DNA from: [Empedobacter] haloabium
GTDB lineage: Bacteria > Pseudomonadota > Gammaproteobacteria > Burkholderiales > Burkholderiaceae_D
NCBI GenBank assembly: GCA_008011715.2
Contig: CP136508.1
Location: 1,798,001 to 1,862,000, forward strand
Direction: 5' to 3'
DNA length: 64,000 bases
This document shows, piece by piece, positions 31,201 through 38,700 of the stretch. A model generated the notes under the pieces. It saw nothing but the letters and a program-made list of their open reading frames with translations. It did not search any database and was not told the DNA's origin. The position numbers and the translations under genes are program-made. Every line of letters begins with the position of its first letter. The stretch's first letter is position 1.

Positions 31201-34200
31201 CCTGCAGCGCCGCGGTCACGTCCGGGCGGCCGGCGGCGTCATAGAACGTGTACTGCACGGCGTCGCTGGCGCTGGCGGCAGTGCCGGCCCAGGCCTGGAT
31301 CGTGTCCACCGTGGGCGTCTTGTTCATCCTCGTCGCGAACGCGCGGCGCGACTGCACGTTGCCGGCCGCGTCATAGTCGACCGTTTCCACGCTCCAACCG
31401 TTGACATCGGCCTTTGCCGTGGCGTACAGCCGGCCGGACTGGTAGAAGTAGCGCACGTCCTCGTCCTTGCCTTGCGCGGCCCATGCGACGGTGTACACAT
31501 TGGCGAGCGTGACCGCCGTCGTCACCGTGGTGGCATAGCGCAGGCGCCGGGTTACGTTGCCGTCGTTGTCATACGTGAAGGTCGTCAGCGTGCCGGCCGG
31601 GTCCAGCGTGCCGACCAGCCTGCCGTCGTCGTTGTAGACGTTGTACGCCGTGGTTGCCGTGACGAGTGTCGTGCCGGCCAGGGCCACGTCGCCAGTGGTG
31701 CGGGTCAGCAGCTCGCCGAACGCGCTGTAAGTACTGGCAGTGCTGGCGCCCTGGGCATCCTTGTACAGGATCACGTTGCCGCGCTTGTCGTAGGCGTAGC
31801 TCTCCACGCTGTCCGGCGTCGTACTGCCGCTGCTGCCGGCCCGGTTCGCGTGCAGCCGTTTCTCGGTCATACGGCCATAGGCGTCGTACGTGCGGCTTTC
31901 GACCGCGCCGCTGGTATCCGTCGTGTACGTGACGCGGCCTGTGCTCGTGTATACGTCCTTGACGCGTTGGCCCACCGCGCCGCTCAGCTGCGTCAACGCC
32001 GCCAGCGGCGTACCGACGACGGCCCCCGGCACCTTGCCAACCGCCGCCGTCATGTCGATGCCGGCCTTGCTGGTGTAGCGCAACGTCGCGGCTTGGCCGA
32101 AGGCGTCGTAGGTCGTCTCGCTGACGCCGCCGGCGGCGTCGATCGCGTAGCGCAGCCGGCCATCGTTGTCATAGCGGAACTGGCTGACCAGGTCGCCGTT
32201 CGACAGTTGCAGGGCAGCGCGTACTTGCTCCAGCGTTGCGTTCTCGGCAATGGCCTGGGCCGGGCTCAGGTAGCGGCGTACCGCGATGACCTGGCCGAAG
32301 GCATCGTAGATCTGCTGGGTGGCCTGGCGCATGGCGTCGATCGTGTAGACCAGCCGACCCGCCGGGTCGTAGAAGTACAAGGTCTTGTTGCCGTTGCCGT
32401 CGGTCATGCTCGCGCGTTGGCCTGCGGCATTGTAGGTGTACGTGGTGGGTGCCAGATTGGCGGCGGCGCGCTCGGAGACGAGGCGGCCCATGGCGTCGTA
32501 GGTGCGGCTTGCCGTCAGGCCGCTCGTGCGGACGACGCTCAGGACATTGCCGAACTTGTCGTAGGTATAGGTGGTCTGTTCGTAGCCCCCGGCGCCAGCG
32601 CCCTTGCCGTCCGTCACAGTCTCGTCCTTGACCTGTCCGAGCATGGTGTAGGTGTAGGTGGTGACGCGATCGTTAGCGGTGGGCCATTCGATCTCGGCCG
32701 TATCATTCCGCAGTACCGGCAGGGTATTGGAGACCCATTGAGCGGCATAGCGTATCCGACGCGCGACCCTGCCGTCCTGGTTATAAATTACTTCCGTCAA
32801 GTAATTATCACCGTCCAGCGTAGCGCGCAGGCGGCCATGACCGTCGTACAGCATGCGCTCTCGGATTGCCGCACTGGTATCGGCGGGTCGCAGTTGCGCT
32901 ACCGCCGTCAAAGTGGCGGGAATCATCACCGGCATGCCGTAGGCGATCGTCTCGATCAGCTTGCCAGCGCCGTTGTAGACGTACTCTGTCAGCGTTGAGA
33001 GACTGCCGCGCGTCTCGACCTTGCCGGTCAGCAGGCCGTCGGCGTCGTAGACCATGCGCGTGACACGGTCGTCCGCCGACTGTGGATCGCCGGTCGCGTC
33101 CCAGGTAATGCCGCCGGCCAGCTGCCACGGCTCCAGCCGGGCCGCGCGGCGTACCGTCAGGACGAGCCTGCCGGCGCCATCGTACGTGTTGCGGGTGATG
33201 TAGCCCTCCGGGTCCGCGCTGGCAACCAGCCGGTCCTGGCTGTCGTAGCGCTGCCAGCTCTTGCGGTCGAAGTCGCTGGTGACGGCAAGCGGGCCAGTGC
33301 GCAACTGGTCGAGCGTGACGCCCAGCCTCAGCTGGCCGCCGTCGAACAGCGTGGTCAGGTCGGCCAGGTTGCCATAACGGACGATACAGGTCGGCAGGCT
33401 GGCGTCACCCGTATAGATGTGCTCCGTCAGCGCGCCATCGGGGCCGACTTCAGCAACCTTGCGCCCGGCCGTGTCGTACAACCATACGGTCTTGCTGCCG
33501 CCCGGCGCGGTCGTCATGCGCAGCCGGCCCGCCGCGTCATAGGTGTTGCGCGTGACAAGCATCTCGACCAGCTTGCCATCGCTGGCCGTGATCGACTGCT
33601 GTGTCGTCAGCAGCCGGCCAGCGCTGTCGTACACTTTGACGGTCGTGATGCCGTCGGGCGTCGTGATGGTGGCGCCGATCGCGTTGCCGGCATAGACGTA
33701 AGTAGTAACGCCGGAGGTCAGGCCGTCCGCCGTGCGTTTCGTCAGCACGCGGCCCAGGCCATCATAGGTGAAGCTTGTCTCGATGCCGTTTTCAGTCGAG
33801 CTGAGCAAGTTGCCCGCGTAGTCATACTTGTACCTGGAAGTCTGCGCACCGCTGGCACCGCTTGCACTGTCCGTGGCGGGCGCGCTGGCGTAAGCAATGC
33901 GGGACACCAGCAGACCCCGTTCATAGATATAGTCGGTGCGGCTGATGGCGCCAGCGCTGCCTGGATTGGCCCAGGTGGCGACATCTGCCTCGGTCGGCAA
34001 GGCCGTGGCAGCCAGTCGCGAGAGGTCGTATGCCTTGGACAGGAACGTCCACTCGCGCACGCGCTGGCCAGCCGCATCGTATCCGTATTCGGTGACGCGG
34101 CCCTGCGCCGTGATGGCGAAGCGCACCAGGTGGGCTTTATCGGCCGCCGCGTGGTAGACGTAGCGGGTCGTCAGCGGCTGGGTCGACGCCGTGCCCGCGT

Positions 34201-35521
34201 ACGCGGTTTCCGTCAGCACGTCACTGGTGTAGCCGCGCGCGGGGTTGGCCGCGTCGACCAGGCGGAACGTGCGCGTGACCGTATTGCCATCGGTATCGCG
34301 CTGCTGGACGCAGTTGCCGTGCGTGTCGTATTTGAACTCGGTCGTGCGGTTGGCCGCATCCGTGACCGAGTGCACGTCGCCATTGGTCTCGTAGGCGAAC
34401 TTCAGGCGCAGCGGAGGCGTTGCGCTGTCCGGGCCGGCGACCTCGACCAGGCGGCCTTGGGCATCGGCGGTATAGGTCGTGACAAGGCCGAGCGGGTCGG
34501 TGACGCGTGTGACCGACCGATCGCCGTCGGTCCGGTAGTTGAACGACGTCGTGCGCACAGGCATTGCCGAGTTGTCGCGTTCGGTAATCGATGCGACCTT
34601 GTCGCCTTCGTAGGCGATGTTGAGTGCCGAGCCGTCGTCTTGCACGATGCTGTTGATCAGGTTGGTATTGCCGACGTAGCCGTAGGTGACGGCATAGCTG
34701 GTGGCCGGCGCCCTGGCATTGGCTGGTTCATCACCAATGATGGCCGGTGTAAGGTCAGTGACGACCCGCACCAGTCGGCCAAGAGGATCGGTGATATAGG
34801 AAGCACGGAACGTCGCACCGGTAAACATGTTCTGCGTTACGAGCAGTTCAGTGTTGCCATCGGATAGGGTCCGATACGCGTACGACGTGCCGACACTGCT
34901 GGTATTGACCGAAATCAAGCGCTCCCTGGCGTCGTACTCGTAGGTGATGCGGGTGCCGAAGGGGGCCGCCGTCGTGGCTTTCTTGCCGCCTTCATCGCCG
35001 CTGGCTACCAACAGGCCCGCATCGTTGTACGACTCGTACAATTCCTTGTCGTCATCGCGGCCACCGGTCCAGTGCCATTTGGCGTCCGTGGCGCTCCAGC
35101 GAATGGTCTGGTAGGCGCCGCCGCCGTCGGTCGATACGTAGGCGCCGCGGGCCGTGTCATAGGTAAATGTCGAGACACTGCCATCACCAGCTGTGCGGGT
35201 GAACGGTACCAGGGGGGAGCTGGGCTGTTGTGCCAGCCGTGGCGCGCCGTTCAGGCGAGCCAGGCCGTTGCTCCAATTGTTGCCGGGTCCCTTGCCGAAG
35301 CTTCCCAGCGAATTGTAAGTGCGCGTGTAGGCGAGGTTGACACCCTCGACGGCCACGAACCCGTCCTTGTCCTGCAAGCTGAGGTTGCCATTCACGACGT
35401 TGAGGTAGACGCCTTCCTTGGAGGTACCGAACGCGGCTTCGCCAAAAATGCCGTTCTTGCCCAGTTCGCCCGCCGAGCCTGTTGCCAAGCCGAAACCCTT
35501 GCCGCCTACGATCGCTACCAT
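18830..35521 (-). CDS. Giant RHS polymorphic toxin with DUF4214 array
   Basis: A single open frame of 5563 residues starting at 35521 (MVAIVGGKGFGLATG). There is no signal peptide, PAAR or VgrG domain. Order: a glycine-rich start and an RHS entry region (VYLNVVNGNLSLQDKDGFVA, residues 38-75); a long YD-repeat shell to about 2550; eight DUF4214-like units at about 2560-4110; a second YD shell from DRWGNILTVAD (about 4180) to about 4850; a LysM-like module (VVQSDNEKLTSIAKNVWGDE, about 4888-4945); a hydrophobic stretch (IGQILTVIVAVVVTHYLGAI); a variable linker; and a C-terminal RNase A-like toxin (about 5440-5563). YD repeats form hollow shells that enclose toxins. The export route is unknown; the insertion of DUF4214 units between two shells is the odd feature. 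The last 2 kb are more AT-rich. Confidence 0.93.
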   Translation of the reverse strand: MVAIVGGKGFGLATGSAGELGKNGIFGEAAFGTSKEGVYLNVVNGNLSLQDKDGFVAVEGVNLAYTRTYNSLGSFGKGPGNNWSNGLARLNGAPRLAQQPSSPLVPFTRTAGDGSVSTFTYDTARGAYVSTDGGGAYQTIRWSATDAKWHWTGGRDDDKELYESYNDAGLLVASGDEGGKKATTAAPFGTRITYEYDARERLISVNTSSVGTSYAYRTLSDGNTELLVTQNMFTGATFRASYITDPLGRLVRVVTDLTPAIIGDEPANARAPATSYAVTYGYVGNTNLINSIVQDDGSALNIAYEGDKVASITERDNSAMPVRTTSFNYRTDGDRSVTRVTDPLGLVTTYTADAQGRLVEVAGPDSATPPLRLKFAYETNGDVHSVTDAANRTTEFKYDTHGNCVQQRDTDGNTVTRTFRLVDAANPARGYTSDVLTETAYAGTASTQPLTTRYVYHAAADKAHLVRFAITAQGRVTEYGYDAAGQRVREWTFLSKAYDLSRLAATALPTEADVATWANPGSAGAISRTDYIYERGLLVSRIAYASAPATDSASGASGAQTSRYKYDYAGNLLSSTENGIETSFTYDGLGRVLTKRTADGLTSGVTTYVYAGNAIGATITTPDGITTVKVYDSAGRLLTTQQSITASDGKLVEMLVTRNTYDAAGRLRMTTAPGGSKTVWLYDTAGRKVAEVGPDGALTEHIYTGDASLPTCIVRYGNLADLTTLFDGGQLRLGVTLDQLRTGPLAVTSDFDRKSWQRYDSQDRLVASADPEGYITRNTYDGAGRLVLTVRRAARLEPWQLAGGITWDATGDPQSADDRVTRMVYDADGLLTGKVETRGSLSTLTEYVYNGAGKLIETIAYGMPVMIPATLTAVAQLRPADTSAAIRERMLYDGHGRLRATLDGDNYLTEVIYNQDGRVARRIRYAAQWVSNTLPVLRNDTAEIEWPTANDRVTTYTYTMLGQVKDETVTDGKGAGAGGYEQTTYTYDKFGNVLSVVRTSGLTASRTYDAMGRLVSERAAANLAPTTYTYNAAGQRASMTDGNGNKTLYFYDPAGRLVYTIDAMRQATQQIYDAFGQVIAVRRYLSPAQAIAENATLEQVRAALQLSNGDLVSQFRYDNDGRLRYAIDAAGGVSETTYDAFGQAATLRYTSKAGIDMTAAVGKVPGAVVGTPLAALTQLSGAVGQRVKDVYTSTGRVTYTTDTSGAVESRTYDAYGRMTEKRLHANRAGSSGSTTPDSVESYAYDKRGNVILYKDAQGASTASTYSAFGELLTRTTGDVALAGTTLVTATTAYNVYNDDGRLVGTLDPAGTLTTFTYDNDGNVTRRLRYATTVTTAVTLANVYTVAWAAQGKDEDVRYFYQSGRLYATAKADVNGWSVETVDYDAAGNVQSRRAFATRMNKTPTVDTIQAWAGTAASASDAVQYTFYDAAGRPDVTAALQGNGADGIPNWSVTRTTYDAAGRVLERRALAQPLSAKALSGALLRAAPVGDSDAVTRYQYDGAGRVIATAVAQGKPAGGAMRWAVSGNVYDGAGNLVRTTQYATALEGTPPGDLLGTVRADKDNDRVTRGIFDAGNRLVATIDATGMVTGFVYDAKGNRVETRVYAAAANADGTLPLAGPLDRVSRTAYDLNGRARFEIDAAGAVTERRYDALGNVVQLVRYETPLSAFPAAAGADAVAKLVKAAAGDRSERYIYDQNGRLRFSVDAAGYFVEQRYDALGNRIATVSYPTELTPAERTGSESALVTALLASAGRQNAATTVLRPRTVGYTYDTLGRVLSTTDALQKAESYTYDAIGRRLTLKNKLNQIWTYTYDAAGRLLQEETPTVDSYSAAGLENIAQGPFMSPIPVSQLTRYAYDALGNLKTRSEGIRQHITETMLRSTRYEYDLAGRQVKTLLPPATVYDPAKDGPSSRAVRNETTLADLYVEVSYDTLGNAVRNRDVAGNVSYKSYDLAGRVSNEIDALGYVTHHKRNSFGEVAALTRYADAIPGIESYDPAQRAKVLKQREAAPANRVVRTEYDLLGRAVKVTEPASSLYDTHSLSGEPQLTAARTTVTRYNGFGEVAERNVYGADASGKALTQAASTLYYYDQRGDKRAQVDVLDATAPKGYLTTWKYDDAGRLTETQEFATAIGKWDAAQSLWTATSPQPPASASADRTTVYTYDANGNKLSELRKGAEVNAATTYAYDELGRLYSTTDASNTRDLIWYDALGRTVRTARVANSSAKNPYTQFRLDVFGNTVLRIEYADGTSALTPNPALDRITATVYDTLGRAVKTIDAENKTINYSYDRFGRVAKQWRSVTSAGTQETAFTINAYDALGRLVDVTQPGNVDLLANGAGTPATPPDTIRHTDYNAFGEAIANTVSSAGKVLRREETRYDNAGNAWLSNAGDGVYKVTLFDVQGNATSSIVSETIGALAGLTDASQALGRMDVRRTDTRYDMLGHVADSAVWNPLLTVLVREDGNWVRKPQQPGQVSDNSQLLIGDINDWGSVVTVRYRAKGTQEWTTAAPQRVHWLGDSLAFSTIGLDAGDLQYEVWVQAPGDTAARREAGTLTVKVTEREKLDRELVALYTMLFNRAPDANGLNFWLDAYNEGRDTAQLLSAMLLSEEAASRGYNADDPVKTITTIYQQAFGVAATDTRYKTEIAEWAGLYARAKSDRNDGRGQVLLDLLDAIRGAGGDLAKVIAAKTEALYGYMVKERGTNQFLADQLMQQAVTDLPGALKAGAEAAAAERNRTRIVQLYVALFGRVPEAKGVNDQLAKLAGAAMTDVVAGFLASAEAQAPWMYPSDKLSTDAYNQQLVTRLHHVMLGRPPTPTEQGKWMAKFAATPAITPAQFVLDLIDNVTGYRGQDKAPLAERNLFNNKVALAYESAVTKGNQIDGATGRAMLAGVTTAGDPQAALKAAQLGIKAALEAATLYEKTTSVAASGAPYEEMQRRVAQLYVVLLGRAPDKAGFNNYMTQLPATDADWTRIATGFLAVDELHPALRGWGTMSNDTFVRQLYVAALGTCPAAAEKEVLGYVDMLAKGMPRTELAWRVATGMLDSPGLPADQSGLRATFGNKVAVAMLMGTQLDIGNATVLRDVLNQVTATDIASAIRMLGDAALREMQAGAQRVQAAAAQGAQLAQAGANGGTAGANRDTALAKVEATPSARVRMQLMQMYVGLLGRSAATFRLSPDLDAINDYATRIGNASLEQTAQHFIESPEGQAIYAGLAPADFVRRVYSTVLGRPVSGIADVVPQATLDAWTAALGGTAPKTRGTVALGILNEVIGYQNGAPDARTVTFLSDRSGFSARVYDAYIEVDKAITTKVSELSAKAAPLSVRANELKTSLEALTQEYNAIQLQRQTDSAAASAALGRADKAGDGLGTLRLRVVQLYASLLQRPIAPQLFKEVDYHAQPDTALKTIAYAMLNGPDGSKMYSGLSDEAFVRTLYQNILGRTEVTPAEVDMYATQLRSGAGDPYARAQLAVTLLTAFLSYSEGHPAGVAYKERFDSKVAGFLLTMKAEAEAAANKASDDYGRVLPLYRDYETAKSKETAALKAKAAAVTWGDYGRDLLKLPTRHTVVDIYAALRGDADYKGVVDQMRNIHAGRSTDQLMADLIAVDYPADDEAFVRRLYLKVLNKANPTRAEVDWHLTNELRAKPPVSRVTVAKGFMNDASHPYAATTTLLEKQFIARAETDINAEQPAIDAAAEATRAVAAPLAKYNGAGITIEQATAKKLATSNELESLKELISANDAVIKADGAIKLAAETSIRYNAANSDWSKAQADYEVYGKPLAAMNAAAAPSRVISDALLAVASEARTAIGVATTRISTTRGAMYTQQIVQLYIVLLNRPPLLGELHYWHHRLLDRSANTSQLAATLMATPEAQRNALYPAGMSDAQFVTQLYNFGLGRDFKDDPTGLAFWTRQLSATVSRADLAVRFVAGVTTGVNADATNLNNRVAARLGVLAQGSESAADLAAYTTLVNISQRSIAAQYDSTGARALAADPAAGNAVRVVQLYTLLYNRVPEPSGVRFWLDALKQSNGDLVALARSMLGQAEEGKLLYPDALDNDSFLAKLFKDGLGHVPGAAETLKYRQQLASQSRAQVVLNLIADLAADGDDLLARATSVRFQSRVGAGLQSLAQDAQRDASALRVADEKVRAMDWKAIQPHTLAALPPVIGSSVSGIRTSGGTRDKYTVDRWGNILTVADARNSSWLTTMTYDGNNRVLTSTLPMTTQVKAGTTTLVSLQTTNKYDALGRLQSSTEGGSGVTRVTGYEYNAQGIVTRETHADGGSVSYTIDAFGQRIASTEMLDGTEKVVYNYDYDRLGRLVRRTSAVTEIANWQGIATGSATNDTKISARIVDTYGYDELGRRIAVGNGTLADTEGAQPVMSQVRRYRYDLGGNVIASYDGAPILAFYDAEMATYRVYDALNQKVAERENSTAGLETDLAKSQSWQYDGFGRVTLHVDLGGNRTSSTYNGAGQLASTDTVTVETDLQPAAYQRVTYSYETGTGLLLETKDIDYRDAAMTVALDNPSLSQLARYGYDRAGNRVSEQTWLLDAQGRRVRAVQANTLTYDARNRLTGIDSDVRRARYKVRYELDAFGNRGTVSTSYVNDVGDAKSITVDYAYDKMNRVVKVGGQVVTTYRDPKLVQQPAGPRRDDYAMPRDDVPSYWKEFDNKTITSHDIKYDFAGNRIEDKYLNGTLTTETYRYDALGRLSQILTNGTESGYRRYDSAGRVIASRDNAERQLNDYDAHGNLAYQRTLDGTGNNQRSMVSFNYDHGGNLSSYKAYSGNATQGQTTTNTYGTLRGSRLLTRTDVTNDGGPTKTSQMEYDANGFMIRVTGENARELINDRDGHVLEKTQNNVQTHTLIANGEMIGTSSAAHESFSNVHQVLSAASPNDSNTGVYVVQSDNEKLTSIAKNVWGDERLWYLIADANGLTAIDTPLKAGQQLVLPAKATTIYNGADTFRPYNASEVIGSTTPEMALPPPQAAKKGCGVIGQILTVIVAVVVTHYLGAIPGSIASQLTAMATGSQDKFDWKAVGRAAISAAVTQGMSELQGMPELFKGDTWQAAAARAAASNVVSQTVAVATGLQEKFEWRNVAASAAGAGVGQVTSQYLSGSNPVAAFLKGSPVTRATAIGFAAGVATAVARGGKIEIVQIAADAFGNALGNSLAGMGSQSGDAQQASRATKPISREQAERNMYGGLTSRQFLGGAKDWLSALETYDDPYGKSGNDERLSNYQAPIPQVVVDGGDVNQRLNAIFGLTPKNIGPVQMQSTQIDFLAAAAASDRRFYTSREAGASNGYSAAAWHIGGLLNEVGYDLAKTAQGAFQLVTDSNTRAAAYNALKFAANNPGVIVNDAIQGFKDFSNKPFAEQADSVFKFGAGGLATVGVGKVGMLAVDGAITGATATVRWLAPKAGSLLENYMYRTGGLAYAVEPGNEVGKNTIAAFSPIVTDGGLAAHEAAGGHLLLKHVAQTEAQLLNRLAAEPKITGSSSFYNRATAEVAISDALDVNQARINAWLGTSKPQMILEHTFMDNAGLTIQRGMTNAVDTSSLRLILRQDTSMPSGFRIHTGFPIQ
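23190..27860 (-). repeat. Eight tandem DUF4214-like units inside the giant rhs gene
   Basis: I count eight protein-level units of about 195 residues. Each starts with a helix such as ELVALYTMLFNRAPDANGLN or RIVQLYVALFGRVPEAKGVN, and has a second half starting like FVRQLYVAALG or FVTQLYNFGLGRD. Units 4-7 are separated by alanine- and lysine-rich helical linkers that could form coiled coils (SELSAKAAPLSVRANELKTS). The family is known from exported and surface proteins, with unclear function. The units are diverged, so the array is old rather than a recent amplification. Confidence 0.82.
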
Positions 35522-35543
35522 ATGTTTCTCTCATCATTGTTGT

Positions 35544-35558
35544 AACGGAACTTCCGTT
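35544..35558. promoter_or_regulatory. Perfect dyad upstream of the giant rhs gene
   Basis: AACGGAAcTTCCGTT, a perfect 7-bp inverted repeat around one base, lies 23 bp upstream of the rhs start codon in the 212-bp divergent spacer shared with the beta-galactosidase gene. It is a candidate operator. No cognate regulator can be named. Confidence 0.5.
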
Positions 35559-35733
35559 CTATAACTAATGTATCCAGAGAAATTTCCAAGAGTTTAGGTG
35601 TTTCGACATTTTTTTTGCTACCCGCTGAAATCACTCAACAACATGAGCGGCGGGCGGCCGCAAGGCTGACCATCGCGGACTATGATTTGCCAGCTGGTCC
35701 GATCGTCGCCCGGCATGACTCAAAACTGCTTCC

Positions 35734-38700
35734 ATGCCCTCATTTCTTCCCCTTTCCGCCGGCCGTGCCCTGTTCCTGCTGGGAACGTTCCTGCTGCAGG
35801 TAGTGAAGCCCGTCACCGCCCAGGAACTCGGCATCCCGCAGGCTTCCGATGTCATTCGCGTCAGCCAGGTGCGCGACGCGGACACCAGCACCACCTGGGT
35901 CATGGCCGCCACGACGACCACCTCGCCAGGCACCATCAGCCTGTTTGCCTCGACGGACGGCGTCACCTACACCTCGCTGGCGGCCGACGCCGTCCGGCCG
36001 ACCGGCGCCAACCCGCGCGCACCGGCATTGCTGCGCCATGACGACGGCGCTTACTACCTGCTGTACGCGACAGCAAGCCACGACCTGACGCTGGCCCGCT
36101 CGCGCGACTTGCGCCATTGGGAAGCGGGCAGGCCGGTGCCGTTCGACGGCGGCGAGATCGCAACCCTGCGCTGGCAGCGCGGCGCGGACGGGGCGCCGCA
36201 GGTCGTGGCCGGCACGACCGCTGGCGCGACCTGGCTGCTGTCACCGGATGCGGCACTGGCAGCATGGCGACAGGCGCAAGCCGGCGCCGCCGGCGACGCG
36301 GGCGCGCCACGGCCCGACTGGAAGGGGGCGGCGGCCGGCGTGCGCGAAGCCTCGGTGCTGCGGCTGGACCGGCAGGCCTTCGAGGCGGCCACGCAGCCGC
36401 GCAACCGGCCGAAGCAGATCAGCTGGGACCAGTACTCGCTCAAGATCGACGGCGAGCGCGTCGTCATCTGGTCCGGCGAGGTGCACCCGTTCCGCCTGCC
36501 CAATCCTTCGCTATGGCGCGACGTGCTGCAGAAGATGAAGGCCGTCGGCTTCAATGCCGTCGCGTTCTATTTCGACTGGGGCTACCATTCGCCGGCGCCC
36601 GGCGTGTACGACTTCTCGCACGTGCGCAACGTCGAGCGTGCGCTGGAGATCGCGGAAGAAGAGGGCCTGTACGTGATCGCGCGCACCGGCCCCTACGTCA
36701 ACGCGGAGCTGACCGGCGGCGGCTTCCCGGGCTGGATGCTGCGCCACCGCGCCGAGGCCCGCACCGACGATCCCGCCTACCTGGCCGCGGTGGACGAGTG
36801 GATGACGCAGATTAACGCCATCGTCGCGCGCCACCAGCTCACCACGGGCGGCGGCTCCGTGATCGCCTACCAGCTGGAAAACGAACTGGGCAAGGTCGAA
36901 CCGAAGCACGTGCGCCAGATGGAGCACCTGGCCGCCAAGGCGCGGCGCGACGGCATCACCGTGCCGCTGTTCCACAACGCGGCCGGCCGCCTGCCCGACT
37001 GGACGCCGCGGGGCTCCAGTGCGCCCTGGGCCAACGCGGGGCCGACCGACCTGTACGCGTTCGACGGCTATCCGGGCGGCACCTGCAACGTCCACGCCGA
37101 CCCGGCCGGCCCGAACCGCGCCCCCGACTGGGGCATCTACGGCAACGGCTTGCCCAAGACGGGCGCGTTGTCCTCGCCCGGCACGCCGGGCTTCGCGGCG
37201 GAACTGGGCGGCGGCTGGTTCGACTACTGGGGCTCGAACAGCACTTACGGCTGCACCGCCGAACGCCAGGGCAAGGGCTACCAGCGGGTGTTCTACGGCA
37301 CCAACCTGATCAACCGCATCACGATCCACAATGTCTACATGACGTTCGGCGGCACCTCGTGGGGGTGGCTGGCCGGGCCGGTCGTGTACACCTCCTATGA
37401 CTATGGCGCGCCCATCGCCGAGGACCGCGGCTTGCGGCCGAAGGCGCTGGCGCTGAAGCAGCAGGGCATGTTCGTGCAGGCGGCGCGGCAGGCGTTGGCG
37501 CAGATGGACAAGGGCCCGGCCATCGCCGCATCGTCACCCAACGTAAAGGTCTACCACAACGTCAATCCCGTGCTGGGCACGCACGTGCTGTTCGCCGTCC
37601 ACGCTCCGTCCGACCGCACCAGCGACGATGCGTTCACGTTCGACCTGGCCACGCGCGACGGCACGTATCGCGTGCCGCTGCGCCTGAACGGCCAGGACGG
37701 CAAGCTGCTGCTGGCCGACTTTCCGCTGGCGCGCCAGCACCTGGTGTATTCCACGTCCGAGCTGCAGGCGCAGCTGGTGCAGGGCGAGCGCGACGTCGTT
37801 CTGCTGCACGGCCGCACCGGCGAGGCTGGCGAGACCCTGCTGCGCTATGCGACGGAACCCCGGGTCGAGGTGCTGGCGGGCCAGGTCGGGTCGCGCTACG
37901 AGAACGGCGTGCTGAAGCTGACATACGTGCACGACGGCCTGGCGCGCGTGCGCATCGCCGGTGGCGGCCACGCGCCGCTGCTCCTGCTGCTGGCGGACGA
38001 GCGCCACAGCCAGGATTTCTGGCTGCACCGGACGGCCGCCGGCCCCGTGCTGGCGCTGACGCCGGCGCTGGTGCGTGGCGCCACCGTCGCGGACGGACGG
38101 CTGGACCTGACGGGCGACACGACGGCCGCCAGCCCGCTCGAATTGTGGGCGCCGGACGTCGAGCGAGCAGCGTTCAACGGCGCGACGCTGGCGTTGACGC
38201 CGCAGCCGGACGGCAGCCTGCGCGCGGCGCCGCTGGCCGGTCCCGCCGCCGTGCGCCTGCCGGACCTGATGGCGCAGCGCTGGCTGCGCCGCATGGACAG
38301 CCCGGAATCACGGCCGGGCTTCGACGACAGCGGCTGGGCAAGGGCGGACACGCGCGCCTCGGCGGCGCAGACGTGGACGACGCCGGAGCGGGGCCAGCCC
38401 ACGCTGGCGATGAGCGACTACGGCTTTCATCACGGCGACGTGTGGTATCGGGGTCGCGTGACGGTCACAGACCCGCACACCAACCAGCTGGAGCTGTTCT
38501 ACGGCGCCGGCGGCGCCGGCATGCTGCAGGTCTGGGTGGACGGGCGCTTCGTCGGCCAGCACGAACTGGATACGGGCCGGCAGTTCCCCGAGACCACCGA
38601 CAGCGCGAGGTTCAGCCTGGGGACGCTGGCGCGGGGCGAGCACGTCATCGCCGTCATGGTGCGCAACAACTCGCACAACTGGGATCTGATGGCGGACGAC

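Noticed and set aside
29084..32998. Plus-strand frame of 1304 residues opposite the giant rhs gene
   Set aside because: Its composition is that of antisense YD repeats, with no start signal or domain.
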